A stretch of DNA of 64,000 nt from Izemoplasma sp964435595. Its GTDB lineage: Bacteria; Bacillota_I; Bacilli_A; Izemoplasmatales; Izemoplasmataceae. A program made the position numbers and the translations under genes. Below are positions 16,782 to 25,970 of this stretch, in pieces. The stretch's first letter is position 1; the number at the start of each line of letters is the position of its first letter. The stretch spans positions 1 through 64,000 of the forward strand of contig CAYSZV010000006.1 of the NCBI GenBank assembly GCA_964435595.1. Reading direction: 5' to 3'. The notes under the pieces are model-generated. The model did not search any database, had not been told where the DNA came from, and saw only the letters and a list, made by a program, of their open reading frames with translations.

Positions 16782-18015
16782 TTTTATCTTCTACTTTCCG
16801 ATCAATAAGTTTCACATATTGATCTATATCAAATTTTCGTTTCAAGCCATTTTGATTCATATATCTAATTTTACCAAAAATCGCTCTTTCATTCCAAGCC
16901 CGATCATGTTTTCCAAAACACCATGCCACTCCAGCATATCCATTTGGTGTATTACCATCTAAGAAATAATAGTTATTCAATGTAATCATAATCTCATATG
17001 CTTTTTGAAAAGAAGGAGACCATTCAATAATCTTTTTCCCCCAGTACATTCTCATATATCCATGCATCGTACCCAAATGTACCATTTCTTTCATTGCAGC
17101 GTTGAAGTAAATATCGTGTGTATTAAATAATATGTAATCCTCTATTGTGTAAAGGTACTCTTTTTCATCAAGTCCATGAATATCCATTGTTAGGTATGCC
17201 CACGAATGCGTCATATGTTTGAATTGATCATATTTTTCATTATAATAAATGAAATTATATGATAAGTCTCTCCTAACGATGAGTTCTTCAATGAATGAAT
17301 CTGTGAGATATTCCGTATACATTTGTAAATAATTATATATTGTTAAAGGAGAAATGAATCCATATTTTAAATATGCGCTAAGTCCGGATGTATATTCTTT
17401 GTCTGGATGATTTCTCAAATCATAATGTCTTAATTTATATTCTACAAACTCTTTCAGCACTTCTTGTGCTTTCTCTTCAAAATGAAATCGTTCACTAAAT
17501 GATTCATCAATATCTAAAAAATGATTGAATTGTCGCCAAATTTTTGGACGGATTGTTCTTGCCGAATACTCCTCTTTATCAGATGTTACTGTCACTGGGA
17601 CTATTGTGTTGGTTTCTACCATTTCCAAACCAATCCCCCTATGAACACAATACTCTTTTATGGTATCCAAAAATTCTTTTTCTTCATTTAAATATGCCAT
17701 ATCCATAACGATTGTATCAAAGCCACTTAAATCATCAGTCTGAATGTCTCCATAGAACAGTTTCACTTTCTGAGAGTAGTTTGATAACATTTCCTTATAA
17801 TTATGAATACCTTCTTTAAAGAAATCCATATTCCTAGAATTCTCTTCTTTCAATTTACACAAATAAATCGAAAAGGAATTGGTCTGCAAAGACAGCTCTC
17901 TTGCATATAAAAACGCATGATTATCATTAATACGAAATGCATTATACATAATATACAATACATTATTTATCTTAGCTTGAGTTGTATTCACTTCTATAAT
18001 TCTACTAGGATTCAT
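16768..18015 (-). CDS. phr: Class II CPD photolyase
   Basis: 415 residues from the ATG at 18015 with AGGAGGAATCAT. It repairs cyclobutane pyrimidine dimers using light and FAD. Features of class II rather than class I enzymes: 'RRDLSYNFIYY', 'MRMYWGKKIIEWS', and the C-terminal block 'NYYFLDGNTPNGYAG' / 'AWCFGKHDRAWNERAIFGK'. The N-terminal Rossmann-like antenna domain covers ~1-130. Co-transcribed with the DUF523-DUF1722 gene (overlap 14 bp). Class II enzymes occur in eukaryotes and scattered prokaryotes, so acquisition by transfer is plausible. Confidence 0.93.
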   Translation of the reverse strand: MNPSRIIEVNTTQAKINNVLYIMYNAFRINDNHAFLYARELSLQTNSFSIYLCKLKEENSRNMDFFKEGIHNYKEMLSNYSQKVKLFYGDIQTDDLSGFDTIVMDMAYLNEEKEFLDTIKEYCVHRGIGLEMVETNTIVPVTVTSDKEEYSARTIRPKIWRQFNHFLDIDESFSERFHFEEKAQEVLKEFVEYKLRHYDLRNHPDKEYTSGLSAYLKYGFISPLTIYNYLQMYTEYLTDSFIEELIVRRDLSYNFIYYNEKYDQFKHMTHSWAYLTMDIHGLDEKEYLYTIEDYILFNTHDIYFNAAMKEMVHLGTMHGYMRMYWGKKIIEWSPSFQKAYEIMITLNNYYFLDGNTPNGYAGVAWCFGKHDRAWNERAIFGKIRYMNQNGLKRKFDIDQYVKLIDRKVEDKNENI

Positions 18016-18097
18016 ATGATTCCTCCTAAACATCAAATTTTGTTTAATTTTCAAGTGTCATATTCTAATAAAAATTATACCACATTCCTTATATAAC

Positions 18098-18133
18098 AAA
18101 AAGGAACAACATAATAGATGTCGTTCCTTTTAC
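18098..18133 (-). terminator. Terminator of the tldD-pmbA pair
   Basis: AAAAGGAAC/GTTCCTTTT stem with an extended imperfect upper stem, T-run on the minus strand, ten bases after the stop at 18143. Confidence 0.75.
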
Positions 18134-18142
18134 TGTTAAAGG

Positions 18143-19372
18143 TTATTTTTTTACATTCATGTAACAACCTGATAAATATACATATTCGCCAAAATACAAT
18201 TCTTCAGATTGAAATGTTCCAATATAGTCATCACCAAGCATATCAAATACACTGTTAGTCATATTAAAGTCTGGTAACTTACCGACAATTTTTTCACCTT
18301 CCAGTAGATAAGCAGCCTGAACTGGGGTAGCATAATTTCCATCAGCATTTACCTCACCACCTGCAGCCACCAATATCAAAATTGCCGGCTCCCCATTTAA
18401 GGTTTTTTTGATATCTGTTGAATCGACTTTTGGGCTGATATTCGTGTATCCAAGATTTGGAATGTCATCATATCCACCAGATGCGCTTCCAGTATGTTCT
18501 AGTTCAAACTTCTTGGCATTTTTCTTATCAGTAAAAACACGTTTGATTACACCATTTTCAATCAGAGGAACCTTATCCCCAGGATTGATTACTCCTTCTG
18601 CATCAAAGAATGGTATAAACGTTTCTTTCGGATTTCTATCTTGATTGATTGTTAACTTGCTATTGAATACTTTTTCACCAAGTTTACCATCAAAGAGTGA
18701 TGCTTTGTTTCCATATGTTTCTCCATTTAATTGTCTTAATAAAAATCCACCGATAGTATCTAGACCAGCAAAAAATACTGGGAGTCTACCTTCTTGTGAT
18801 AAGTCGACTTTATTTCTTTCAGCATTTAGGAATTCTTTCGAAAATGAAACAAATTTTCCTTGATCAAAATTTCTACCACTCCATTGTAAAAATGTATCAA
18901 ACAAATTCGAACTGGTCTTAGCTTTAACAATCAATCCAATTTCAAGGTGTTGGTCTTGATAACGCAAATCCAATCCTTCTGAATTAGAGAATGATCGGTC
19001 GATTTCTACTGATTTCACACTTTCTGAATAAATAAAATCATCATGTTCTTCTTTCAACGAAGTAAGAACTGCCTCTGTTAAATTCATCAAATCATTTTCC
19101 GAATATACCATTTCAGTATAATCTCTGTGGTCTTTTTTATTCTTTTCTAGTTCATATGGATAAGGAATATTGGATGAAAGATTCTTGATTGCTTGTTGTT
19201 TCAGTTCTTCTAAAGACATGCTACCAACGGCTCCAGAGATTCCAATTTTCCCATCTTTATAAACTCTAATTGCATTTCTTTCTATATCTTTTACTCTAAT
19301 TGAATTGATTTCAGATGCTTGCAATTTGATTGATGTTTCTTTTCTTTTTATTCTGATATGTTCTTGTTTCAT
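18143..19372 (-). CDS. pmbA: PmbA/TldE-type metalloprotease-like subunit
   Basis: 409 residues, lacking the HExxxH motif of its partner, as is normal for the PmbA/TldE subunit. 'SNSEGLDLRYQ', 'GGYDDIPNLGYTNI' and a C-terminal 'MTNSVFDMLGDDYIG' block fit TldE. TldD and TldE form a heterodimeric protease that trims unfolded peptides, best known in microcin B17 and other RiPP maturation. It lies 10 bp downstream of tldD in one operon. The ribosome site is AGGAGGAAAAAT. Confidence 0.88.
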   Translation of the reverse strand: MKQEHIRIKRKETSIKLQASEINSIRVKDIERNAIRVYKDGKIGISGAVGSMSLEELKQQAIKNLSSNIPYPYELEKNKKDHRDYTEMVYSENDLMNLTEAVLTSLKEEHDDFIYSESVKSVEIDRSFSNSEGLDLRYQDQHLEIGLIVKAKTSSNLFDTFLQWSGRNFDQGKFVSFSKEFLNAERNKVDLSQEGRLPVFFAGLDTIGGFLLRQLNGETYGNKASLFDGKLGEKVFNSKLTINQDRNPKETFIPFFDAEGVINPGDKVPLIENGVIKRVFTDKKNAKKFELEHTGSASGGYDDIPNLGYTNISPKVDSTDIKKTLNGEPAILILVAAGGEVNADGNYATPVQAAYLLEGEKIVGKLPDFNMTNSVFDMLGDDYIGTFQSEELYFGEYVYLSGCYMNVKK

Positions 19373-19382
19373 ATTTTTCCTC

Positions 19383-20717
19383 CTACATTACGTTGAGTTT
19401 TCGAACCAATGTATACGGTCCACCAAACCCAACAGGTAGTGGGAATTGTTCCATTTTTCCACATCCACCACCAACAAAACTTAGTAGTTCAAATTCTTCA
19501 CTAATTGCATCAACCAAATTCAATGTTTCAAATACGTTACCAGTAATTACTGACAACTTAACCGGCGAAGTGATTTCACCGTTTTCAATTTTGTATGCTC
19601 TTGATGGAGCAATCGTAAATGTACTCATACCTGATCCATGTTTAATCGTGTCCACAAACACACCATAGTCGATTGATTTGATGATATCTTGTAATGGCAC
19701 ATCTCCTTTATCAATGTATGTTGTTGTCATCCTTACAATTGGTTCAAATTCAAAATTAATTGAACGAGCATTTCCAGTAGGTCCTTCTTCTAATGCTGCA
19801 GCTGTTGCAACACTATGAAGTCGATCTGTTAAAACACCATTTGTTATAATGTTCGTTTTGCTTCCTTTGGTACCTTCATCATCGAATGGTACATAGCCAT
19901 TTCCGAGAACAGTTCCATCATCGATGATGTTCAATAATGATTGTCCTACTTGTTTTCCAAGTACCCATTCTTTTCTCATCGCTTCATCACCAACCATAAA
20001 ATCCGATTCACTTTTGTGTCCGAAACTTTCATGAGTAAATACTCCTGTAGCCAACGGCCCCATTAATACTGGAAATTCACCAGGTTCAAATGTAATCGCA
20101 TTTTTAATAAAGTGGATATTTTTCTTCAGTTCTTCTTCAAAGTACGGAAATTTCTCTATTAACTCTTCAAAGTAGACTGTTGCTGTAGATGATCCGAAGT
20201 CATTTTTGTTTTCTTCATAAGCACATTGCATACGCATTCCAATACCACATGTTTGCTTGTCAAATTTGATGTTTGCCCCTTTTGAAGTATAGATTTCTTT
20301 TACAGTAACATCGTCAACATAAAAAGCTGTAGACATCTTAATCGTTTCATCTGTGCACAAATCTGATACTTTTTTAACCAAGGCATCTTTTTCTTCAAGT
20401 GTTATATCTTTTAAAGAATTTTCTTTATATTGTAACAATTCTTCATTGTGAACTTGATACATTTTCACATAAGGATGATTTAATATATCATCATTCGGTG
20501 AAGCCATTTCAGCTAATGTATCAATTTGATTCTGAACCTTACTCAAATCTGTCAGTGATGCATAATACCAACGTGTTCCATCAAACACTCTAATAAAAGC
20601 ACCCTTATTTGAGCGTACTTTCTGTTCTACAAGTTCGTGATTTCGATAAGTAATCCTTGTTGTAAAGCGATCCTCGATACGAACATCAACATACACTCCT
20701 TTTGGAAATTTGTACAT
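19383..20717 (-). CDS. tldD: TldD metalloprotease subunit
   Basis: 444 residues. The zinc motif 'THESFGHKSESDF' (HExxxH) lies near the middle, the hallmark of TldD. 'YVPFDDEGTKGSKTNII' and a C-terminal glycine-rich 'FVGGGCGKMEQFPLPVGFGGPY' type region follow. Partner of the PmbA-like protein encoded downstream. Together they should form a cytoplasmic peptidase with the active site enclosed. No RiPP precursor or cyclase is visible nearby, so a housekeeping or antitoxin-degradation role is equally possible. Start supported by GGAGAAATTAAT. Confidence 0.92.
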   Translation of the reverse strand: MYKFPKGVYVDVRIEDRFTTRITYRNHELVEQKVRSNKGAFIRVFDGTRWYYASLTDLSKVQNQIDTLAEMASPNDDILNHPYVKMYQVHNEELLQYKENSLKDITLEEKDALVKKVSDLCTDETIKMSTAFYVDDVTVKEIYTSKGANIKFDKQTCGIGMRMQCAYEENKNDFGSSTATVYFEELIEKFPYFEEELKKNIHFIKNAITFEPGEFPVLMGPLATGVFTHESFGHKSESDFMVGDEAMRKEWVLGKQVGQSLLNIIDDGTVLGNGYVPFDDEGTKGSKTNIITNGVLTDRLHSVATAAALEEGPTGNARSINFEFEPIVRMTTTYIDKGDVPLQDIIKSIDYGVFVDTIKHGSGMSTFTIAPSRAYKIENGEITSPVKLSVITGNVFETLNLVDAISEEFELLSFVGGGCGKMEQFPLPVGFGGPYTLVRKLNVM

Positions 20718-20846
20718 ATTAATTTCTCCTTTATCCTTTATTTATAGTCTAATTTTATCAACTTCTACTTTATATGTCAATATAATGTATAGAAAATAAT
20801 AATTAATAATTTTTCATAATTCGATTGTATGCGAAGGTTGTTTCAC

Positions 20847-20890
20847 AAAAAAAAGCTCCCTATACACTTTAATAATAGTGTATAGGAAGA
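20847..20890 (-). terminator. Terminator of the small lipoprotein gene
   Basis: CCTATACACT/AGTGTATAGG stem with 8-nt loop; on the minus strand it is followed by GAGC and eight T's. Confidence 0.8.
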
Positions 20891-20931
20891 ACATATTCAA
20901 TCAACCTATGGTTGCAAGTTTTTTATTAACG

Positions 20932-21297
20932 CTATTCCGCATCGCTCTCAGTGTACTCTTCAACAACATATACTGTCATAATATATTCGAATGATGTATC
21001 AAATGAAAAAAATGTATAGGTTATCTCATATTCACCAACAGTATTCACATCTAAGTCATCAACGATAACATCAAAAGTAGACTTATCTTTTATTACACCT
21101 TCTGGAGTAACTCTATTAATATAAGCTTTGAAATCTGGCAATTCTTCACTACCAACAAGTATCTCGATTCTATCATCTTCAACCAACTCAAAATGATCCG
21201 CTTCAATATTTTGATATGCTTCATCGATAATACCCTCTAATATTCCAACACATCCACTCATAAGCAAAGCTAAACATAAAACTATAATACTAATCAT
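20932..21297 (-). CDS. Small secreted lipoprotein, Ig-like fold
   Basis: 121 residues from ATG. A hydrophobic leader ends in the lipobox 'LMSGC', followed by a beta-rich domain whose 'STFDVIVDDLDVNTVGEYEITYTF' pattern resembles bacterial Ig-like (DUF5011/HYR-type) modules. From the ATG the signal peptide has no N-terminal Lys/Arg. In frame just upstream are codons reading I-K-K-F, five bases after a strong GGGGGTG site, so translation may begin at a non-standard ATC or ATT. Function unknown. Confidence 0.65.
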   Translation of the reverse strand: MISIIVLCLALLMSGCVGILEGIIDEAYQNIEADHFELVEDDRIEILVGSEELPDFKAYINRVTPEGVIKDKSTFDVIVDDLDVNTVGEYEITYTFFSFDTSFEYIMTVYVVEEYTESDAE

Positions 21298-21466
21298 AAA
21301 CTTTTTGATAAGAACACCCCCAATTCTACATGATATATTATAACATAAAATATATATTTTATATCTTTCTTTAGAAACTCAATACTCTAATTATAAATAT
21401 TGGTGTATAATATATAATAAGCATCACGATAATACTTTATACAATATTTATTATTAGAGGTATATC

Positions 21467-22765
21467 ATGAGGAAGAAAAAAACAAGAAAACAAAAAAACG
21501 ATGAGTTAAGAAGACGTTATGATGCAATTAAGGATCTAATGTCTACTTTTGCTATGTCCACTGTTGCCGTTGTAGCTGTAGTAACTTTAATCCCCGCTTC
21601 ACCAAAAGCTGAAATCAAAAAAGTGGTTGCCTTGAGCGAAGAGGTCGTTTATCAAGTTAATATTACAGATGAAGAAAACGCATTAGATGTTTCTTCTCTT
21701 TATGTTGTTCTTGAAAACCAATTAGAATACTACGAACAACCAGTTACATTAGGTGAAAACTCAGGATATTTTGATAACTTAAGTACAAACACTGATTACA
21801 GACTTAGTGTCTACGGAAACAAAGGGTTTGGCTCCGAACGTCTTGATACCACCACGATTACAACCAAAGAAAGAATTGGTGGAACAATATTATCTGTCAC
21901 TCCAGAAGGATTCGATTACAACATAAGTTATTTTGTAGATGTTTCAATCTACGATCCAGATATGAAGTATAGTGAAATCACTTTATATTATGGGCAATCA
22001 TTCCATAATGAAGAAACTATCGAGTATTTTAGCCTAGATGTAACTGAAGCTCGGATGGAATTCCAACTAACTGATTTATATTCTTCTAATCAATTTCATA
22101 TATACATTGAAGGTATCACTGTAGATGGCTCAGAAATACTTGATGAGTTGTGGGTAACACCACCGTACCATTTCTATGGTTCTGCTTATTTAGAGCACAT
22201 TAACAGTGAAGAAGCATCATTCCATGTATATGGAGATATGGATATTGGTATCATACAATTCGAAATGAATGTCTATCGTAATGACATGCTAGTAAAATCA
22301 AAAACTGTCTCATCAGATCCCGAGATGTCTGAGGAAAACGGATTCACAATTACTGGTCTAAGACCTGAAACAACATACATCTTTGAATGTATTGCGATAT
22401 TTACCAATCCAAACACTTTGAGCAAAGAAGAAAAAGTCATATATACAGAAGAAATCACTACTCTCAGTGCATATAATTACACATATAACATAGAAGAGTA
22501 CGATACTTATTATGATGTTACTATAGTCTTAGAGGATCCAGGAGATCATTTTGACAGAGTAAATTATGAAGTTTACGATACAAGTGAACCATATGAAATG
22601 TATATTTTAGGGTATGGATACACACTTGATGTAAACGGTACAGAAAAAACATATGCTTTCACAATTGATAAACCAGATATATCAACATATAAGATTCAAA
22701 TAACATTGACAAATTCAACAAATCCTTTGATATTTGAAATCATAAATACAATCCAATCTAAGTAG
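21467..22765 (+). CDS. Membrane-anchored surface protein with FN3-like domains
   Basis: 432 residues. A strongly basic cytoplasmic N-terminus ('RKKKTRKQK', 'LRRRYD') precedes one membrane helix (~28-48, 'STVAVVAVVTLIPA'), then an acidic beta-rich exterior. Repeated patterns such as 'NLSTNTDYRLSVYGN', 'ITGLRPETTYIFECIA' and 'LTDLYSSNQFHIYIEG' are the loop-strand signature of fibronectin type III-like domains, about four copies. It precedes an MscS channel gene by 10 bp, so the two are probably co-transcribed. No sortase motif. Function unknown. Confidence 0.68.
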   Translation: MRKKKTRKQKNDELRRRYDAIKDLMSTFAMSTVAVVAVVTLIPASPKAEIKKVVALSEEVVYQVNITDEENALDVSSLYVVLENQLEYYEQPVTLGENSGYFDNLSTNTDYRLSVYGNKGFGSERLDTTTITTKERIGGTILSVTPEGFDYNISYFVDVSIYDPDMKYSEITLYYGQSFHNEETIEYFSLDVTEARMEFQLTDLYSSNQFHIYIEGITVDGSEILDELWVTPPYHFYGSAYLEHINSEEASFHVYGDMDIGIIQFEMNVYRNDMLVKSKTVSSDPEMSEENGFTITGLRPETTYIFECIAIFTNPNTLSKEEKVIYTEEITTLSAYNYTYNIEEYDTYYDVTIVLEDPGDHFDRVNYEVYDTSEPYEMYILGYGYTLDVNGTEKTYAFTIDKPDISTYKIQITLTNSTNPLIFEIINTIQSK

Positions 22766-22775
22766 GAGGAAAACA

Positions 22776-23717
22776 ATGGAAGATAACAAAAAAAGAAAAG
22801 ATATTCACAAATGGATAGCGATAGGAATCATCATAGTATTCATTTTATTAGGTAGTCTCACAAGTATTTTATTCCCAGGTACAGCATTTGAAACAATAAT
22901 TGATAGTTCAATCGGTAAATTCTTTGATGTATTTGGACTATTCAAAAACAACTATATTAACATTATAGAGAGTGTAGCTGTAATATTATTCATCGGTATT
23001 TTATATTATGTTATGGCAACTTTAATAAGAGCATTCATTAAAAACAGCCCTAGAGGTGAAAGTTTAGTGGTGCTAATCGTCTCAATCGTTAAATTCGTCA
23101 GTATGGTACTTGCATTGATACTTGTACTTGCAGCTTGGAACGTTCCAACTCCTACAATTTTAGCAGGAGCAGGGATTGCAGGTCTCGCAGTTTCATTTGG
23201 TGCTCAAGGATTACTAGAAGACGTATTTGCAGGACTCTCAATTCTTTTTGAAAAACAATTTCAAGTTGGTGATTTTGTTGAAGTAACAGAATTCAGAGGA
23301 GAAGTTATGGAAATCGGTCCTAGAAATACTCGTATACGAGACATATATGGAAACGTATTAATCATAGCAAATTCAGATATTCGCGAAATCGTTAACCTAT
23401 CAGAAGAACTTTCTTATGCAGTATCAGAAATATCAATTGAGTATAGTGCAGATATCAATAAGGTAGAAGAAATAATTAAGAAAAGTTTACCTGCTATCAA
23501 AGAAAAAATCCCATCAATTATTGATGGACCAAAATATGATGGAGTAGACCAATTAGGAGATTCCGCTGTCATTATAAGAGTGATTGCTCATTGTGAAGAG
23601 AAAGACCGTTTGGATGTACGAAGAATGTTAAATAAAGAATTAAAAATTGTATTAGATAACAATGGCATCACAATACCATTCCCACAACTTGTGATACACA
23701 AGCCAAAAGAAGACTAA
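22776..23717 (+). CDS. mscS: Small-conductance mechanosensitive channel, MscS family
   Basis: 313 residues. Three membrane helices in the first ~150. The pore-lining helix 'TILAGAGIAGLAVSFGAQGLLEDVFAG' region has the Ala/Gly pattern of MscS TM3. Then the beta domain 'FEKQFQVGDFVEV' and 'ETR/GPRNTRIRDIYGNVLIIANS', and a C-terminal alpha/beta domain. It releases solutes on hypo-osmotic shock. It shares an operon with the FN3-like surface protein, which could be an envelope partner (inference). Strong AGGAGGAAAACA site. Confidence 0.93.
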   Translation: MEDNKKRKDIHKWIAIGIIIVFILLGSLTSILFPGTAFETIIDSSIGKFFDVFGLFKNNYINIIESVAVILFIGILYYVMATLIRAFIKNSPRGESLVVLIVSIVKFVSMVLALILVLAAWNVPTPTILAGAGIAGLAVSFGAQGLLEDVFAGLSILFEKQFQVGDFVEVTEFRGEVMEIGPRNTRIRDIYGNVLIIANSDIREIVNLSEELSYAVSEISIEYSADINKVEEIIKKSLPAIKEKIPSIIDGPKYDGVDQLGDSAVIIRVIAHCEEKDRLDVRRMLNKELKIVLDNNGITIPFPQLVIHKPKED

Positions 23718-23719
23718 TC

Positions 23720-23757
23720 AAAAAAGCAAGACCACACATTTTTGGTCTTGCTTTTAT
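23720..23757. terminator. Bidirectional terminator between mscS and the FG-GAP lipoprotein
   Basis: Perfect 13-bp stem AAAAGCAAGACCA/TGGTCTTGCTTTT with A/T-runs on both sides, located between convergent genes. Confidence 0.88.
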
Positions 23758-23762
23758 TATGT

Positions 23763-25730
23763 CTATTCAATTGTAAACAGTTCAATAGAAACATTATCCC
23801 CAATAATTAGTGTTTTTCCATCGAAATAAATTCCTATCCCAAAGTTATCAAAGTATTCTTCTCCATAGGCCAATATGATTGGTTCTAAATGAGACTTATT
23901 TAAATCATATATAGCCACAAGACCTTTATTATGATCAAACTTCGGAGAAACGGCCAACAAATAATCTCCAACAATTTCAAACCAGAATACATCTTTTGGA
24001 AACAAACTAATCATATCAATCGTATCCAAATCAATAATCTTAACATAATTATCGTCAGATAACTTATATAAATGTACTTTATGCTTACTTCCAAAACAAT
24101 TGTTTGCATAATTGAAACACGCATATTCATTCACAAGGACATAGTCACCATACACACCAACACTAGTACCAAACGCATCTTCTAACGCTTCAGAAGTATT
24201 TGTGATAATACGTTCATACTCCTCATCAACCAGAGAATAAACAAATACTTTTCCTTCACCATTTAAATTGCTATATGAGCCTGTTACAAGTTTATCTCCT
24301 TCTATTGAAATATTTGTTCCAAAGTAGTCTTCTTCTTTTGTATCAGTTCCTTTGATAATTCTTTCATATGATGGATCACTAAACTTATAAACATATATAG
24401 ATCCCTGATTATTGTTAATATATTTGCCCCCCATTACTATATAATCTTCTTCTATTAAGAAGCTACTTGCAAAATTATCATCAGGTGTAATGTCTGAGGC
24501 AAATATCGTTCTAACATACTCCGTATCTTCTATACTAAATATAGTAATAAAACTCTGGCTAAACATCCGACTATATCCAACTGTAATCAAATATTCACCA
24601 CGCATTGAAATCGGGATTAATCTTGGAAATTCTCCGAACAACTGTCCACTTACAATCATTTGTTTATACTCTTCATCATAGATATCATAGATTAGAATGG
24701 TACCTCTATTATCAACTGTAACGTTATCATAGAAAAATATATAATTTCCTATTATTTTTAAATCTACACGGTATGCTTCACATTCATAAGTAAATATTTT
24801 ATCTCTTTGGACAATTCGATGATATCCGATATCTCCAAGTTTAAAGATATACACCGTGTTTGGATCTCCCATACAGCAGTATCCACAATAGAATCCTGAT
24901 ATTACGATATAATCCCCAACAAATTCTATATCGAATCTCATTGAGATTGGGTTGTCACTTTTTACTAATGAACTTTCAATCACTTGATGATATTGGCTAT
25001 CATCAAGTTTATAAAAATGAACATCAAGTATGTCTGTTTCAGGATTCACAAGTACTACAACTAGATTCATTTCTTTTACACCGTAAAAGTAAAGTTCTGT
25101 ATCCTCGTTACTCTCAGGAAAAACATCAATGATTCGCTCATAACTTGAATCATCAATTTTATTAATAAAGATCTGATTCTTACCATCACTAAATATTGTA
25201 TAATTATCTGAGAATGAGATACCCTCATTTGTAAAATAATTATGTTCATTATATTTGGCATAGATACTGATATCACTAGATGGCATTCTTTCCGGTATTT
25301 CGTTATTCCATCCTTCGAAATCCATACCATCTTTTGAAGATATCACAGGTATTACATCTTCTGTTAAGTACGTTCCATACTCCACTTCTACTTGTTGAAG
25401 AATCGAGCCGTCATCATCATAAAATATAAGAGAATATAACTTTGGTATTTTTGTCCATTTTGCATACAAAACAGAATCGAATTGTATATCAACTTTTTCA
25501 TTATATGGCTTTCTCAATTCTCGATCAAGATACCACCCCTCAAACACATAGTCTTCTTTAACAGGATCATCAGGTAATTGTATCATTTCCCCTTTTGATA
25601 CTTCTTTCGACCCAAGCGACGTACCATTATCATCTCTAAAATAAATTGTGAAAAAATTGTCATCATCATGATTTCCGGTGCATCCTGAGGTCATAAGAAG
25701 GAGTACAAATACCAATAGTAATTTTTTCAT
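23763..25730 (-). CDS. Large lipoprotein with InlB B-repeats and FG-GAP-like repeats
   Basis: 655 residues. Signal peptide with lipobox 'MTSGC' (Cys17). Two InlB B-type (Listeria-Bacteroides) repeats: ~26-92 with 'EDYVFEGWYLDRE' and 'LYAKW', and ~95-160 with 'DFEGWNNE' and 'IYAKY'. The remaining ~480 residues are seven or so repeats of a 'GD.L..G.Y......G.V.VYSL.D..YERII' type, matching FG-GAP/kelch-like propeller blades. Likely a surface beta-propeller that binds a ligand or protein. A hairpin plus T-run lies directly between its promoter and start (25745-25786), suggesting attenuation. GAGGTGATGTT site. Confidence 0.72.
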   Translation of the reverse strand: MKKLLLVFVLLLMTSGCTGNHDDDNFFTIYFRDDNGTSLGSKEVSKGEMIQLPDDPVKEDYVFEGWYLDRELRKPYNEKVDIQFDSVLYAKWTKIPKLYSLIFYDDDGSILQQVEVEYGTYLTEDVIPVISSKDGMDFEGWNNEIPERMPSSDISIYAKYNEHNYFTNEGISFSDNYTIFSDGKNQIFINKIDDSSYERIIDVFPESNEDTELYFYGVKEMNLVVVLVNPETDILDVHFYKLDDSQYHQVIESSLVKSDNPISMRFDIEFVGDYIVISGFYCGYCCMGDPNTVYIFKLGDIGYHRIVQRDKIFTYECEAYRVDLKIIGNYIFFYDNVTVDNRGTILIYDIYDEEYKQMIVSGQLFGEFPRLIPISMRGEYLITVGYSRMFSQSFITIFSIEDTEYVRTIFASDITPDDNFASSFLIEEDYIVMGGKYINNNQGSIYVYKFSDPSYERIIKGTDTKEEDYFGTNISIEGDKLVTGSYSNLNGEGKVFVYSLVDEEYERIITNTSEALEDAFGTSVGVYGDYVLVNEYACFNYANNCFGSKHKVHLYKLSDDNYVKIIDLDTIDMISLFPKDVFWFEIVGDYLLAVSPKFDHNKGLVAIYDLNKSHLEPIILAYGEEYFDNFGIGIYFDGKTLIIGDNVSIELFTIE

Positions 25731-25744
25731 AACATCACCTCAAA

Positions 25745-25852
25745 AAAGTCAAAAAAAGCATACAGACAATGGGTCGCGTATGCTTAAAATTTATAGGAAT
25801 GTAAGTATTGCCTATCTAAATATATTTTACCATAAATTATTTTGATATTCAA
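25745..25852 (-). promoter_or_regulatory. Promoter and terminator-like leader of the propeller lipoprotein gene
   Basis: Minus strand TTGAAT (25847-25852), 17 bp, TAAAAT (25824-25829). The ~75-nt leader contains AAGCATAC/GTATGCTT (25756-25785) immediately followed by seven T's, only ~20 nt before the ribosome binding site. That is an intrinsic-terminator shape in a leader; no known riboswitch core was recognised. Confidence 0.5.
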
Positions 25853-25970
25853 ACATCTTACAAGCTGAACTGTTCAAATTATGTGAATATTTACCTGAAA
25901 CCATGTAATACAAAGTATCTATTAAGGCAATTGAAATTTTAATGTGCTATAATACTAAAAGGTGAATAAC

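Noticed and set aside
18143..21297. RiPP biosynthetic cluster around TldD/PmbA
   Set aside because: No precursor peptide, cyclodehydratase, radical SAM enzyme or exporter is adjacent; the neighbouring lipoprotein has an Ig-like fold and no core-peptide look.
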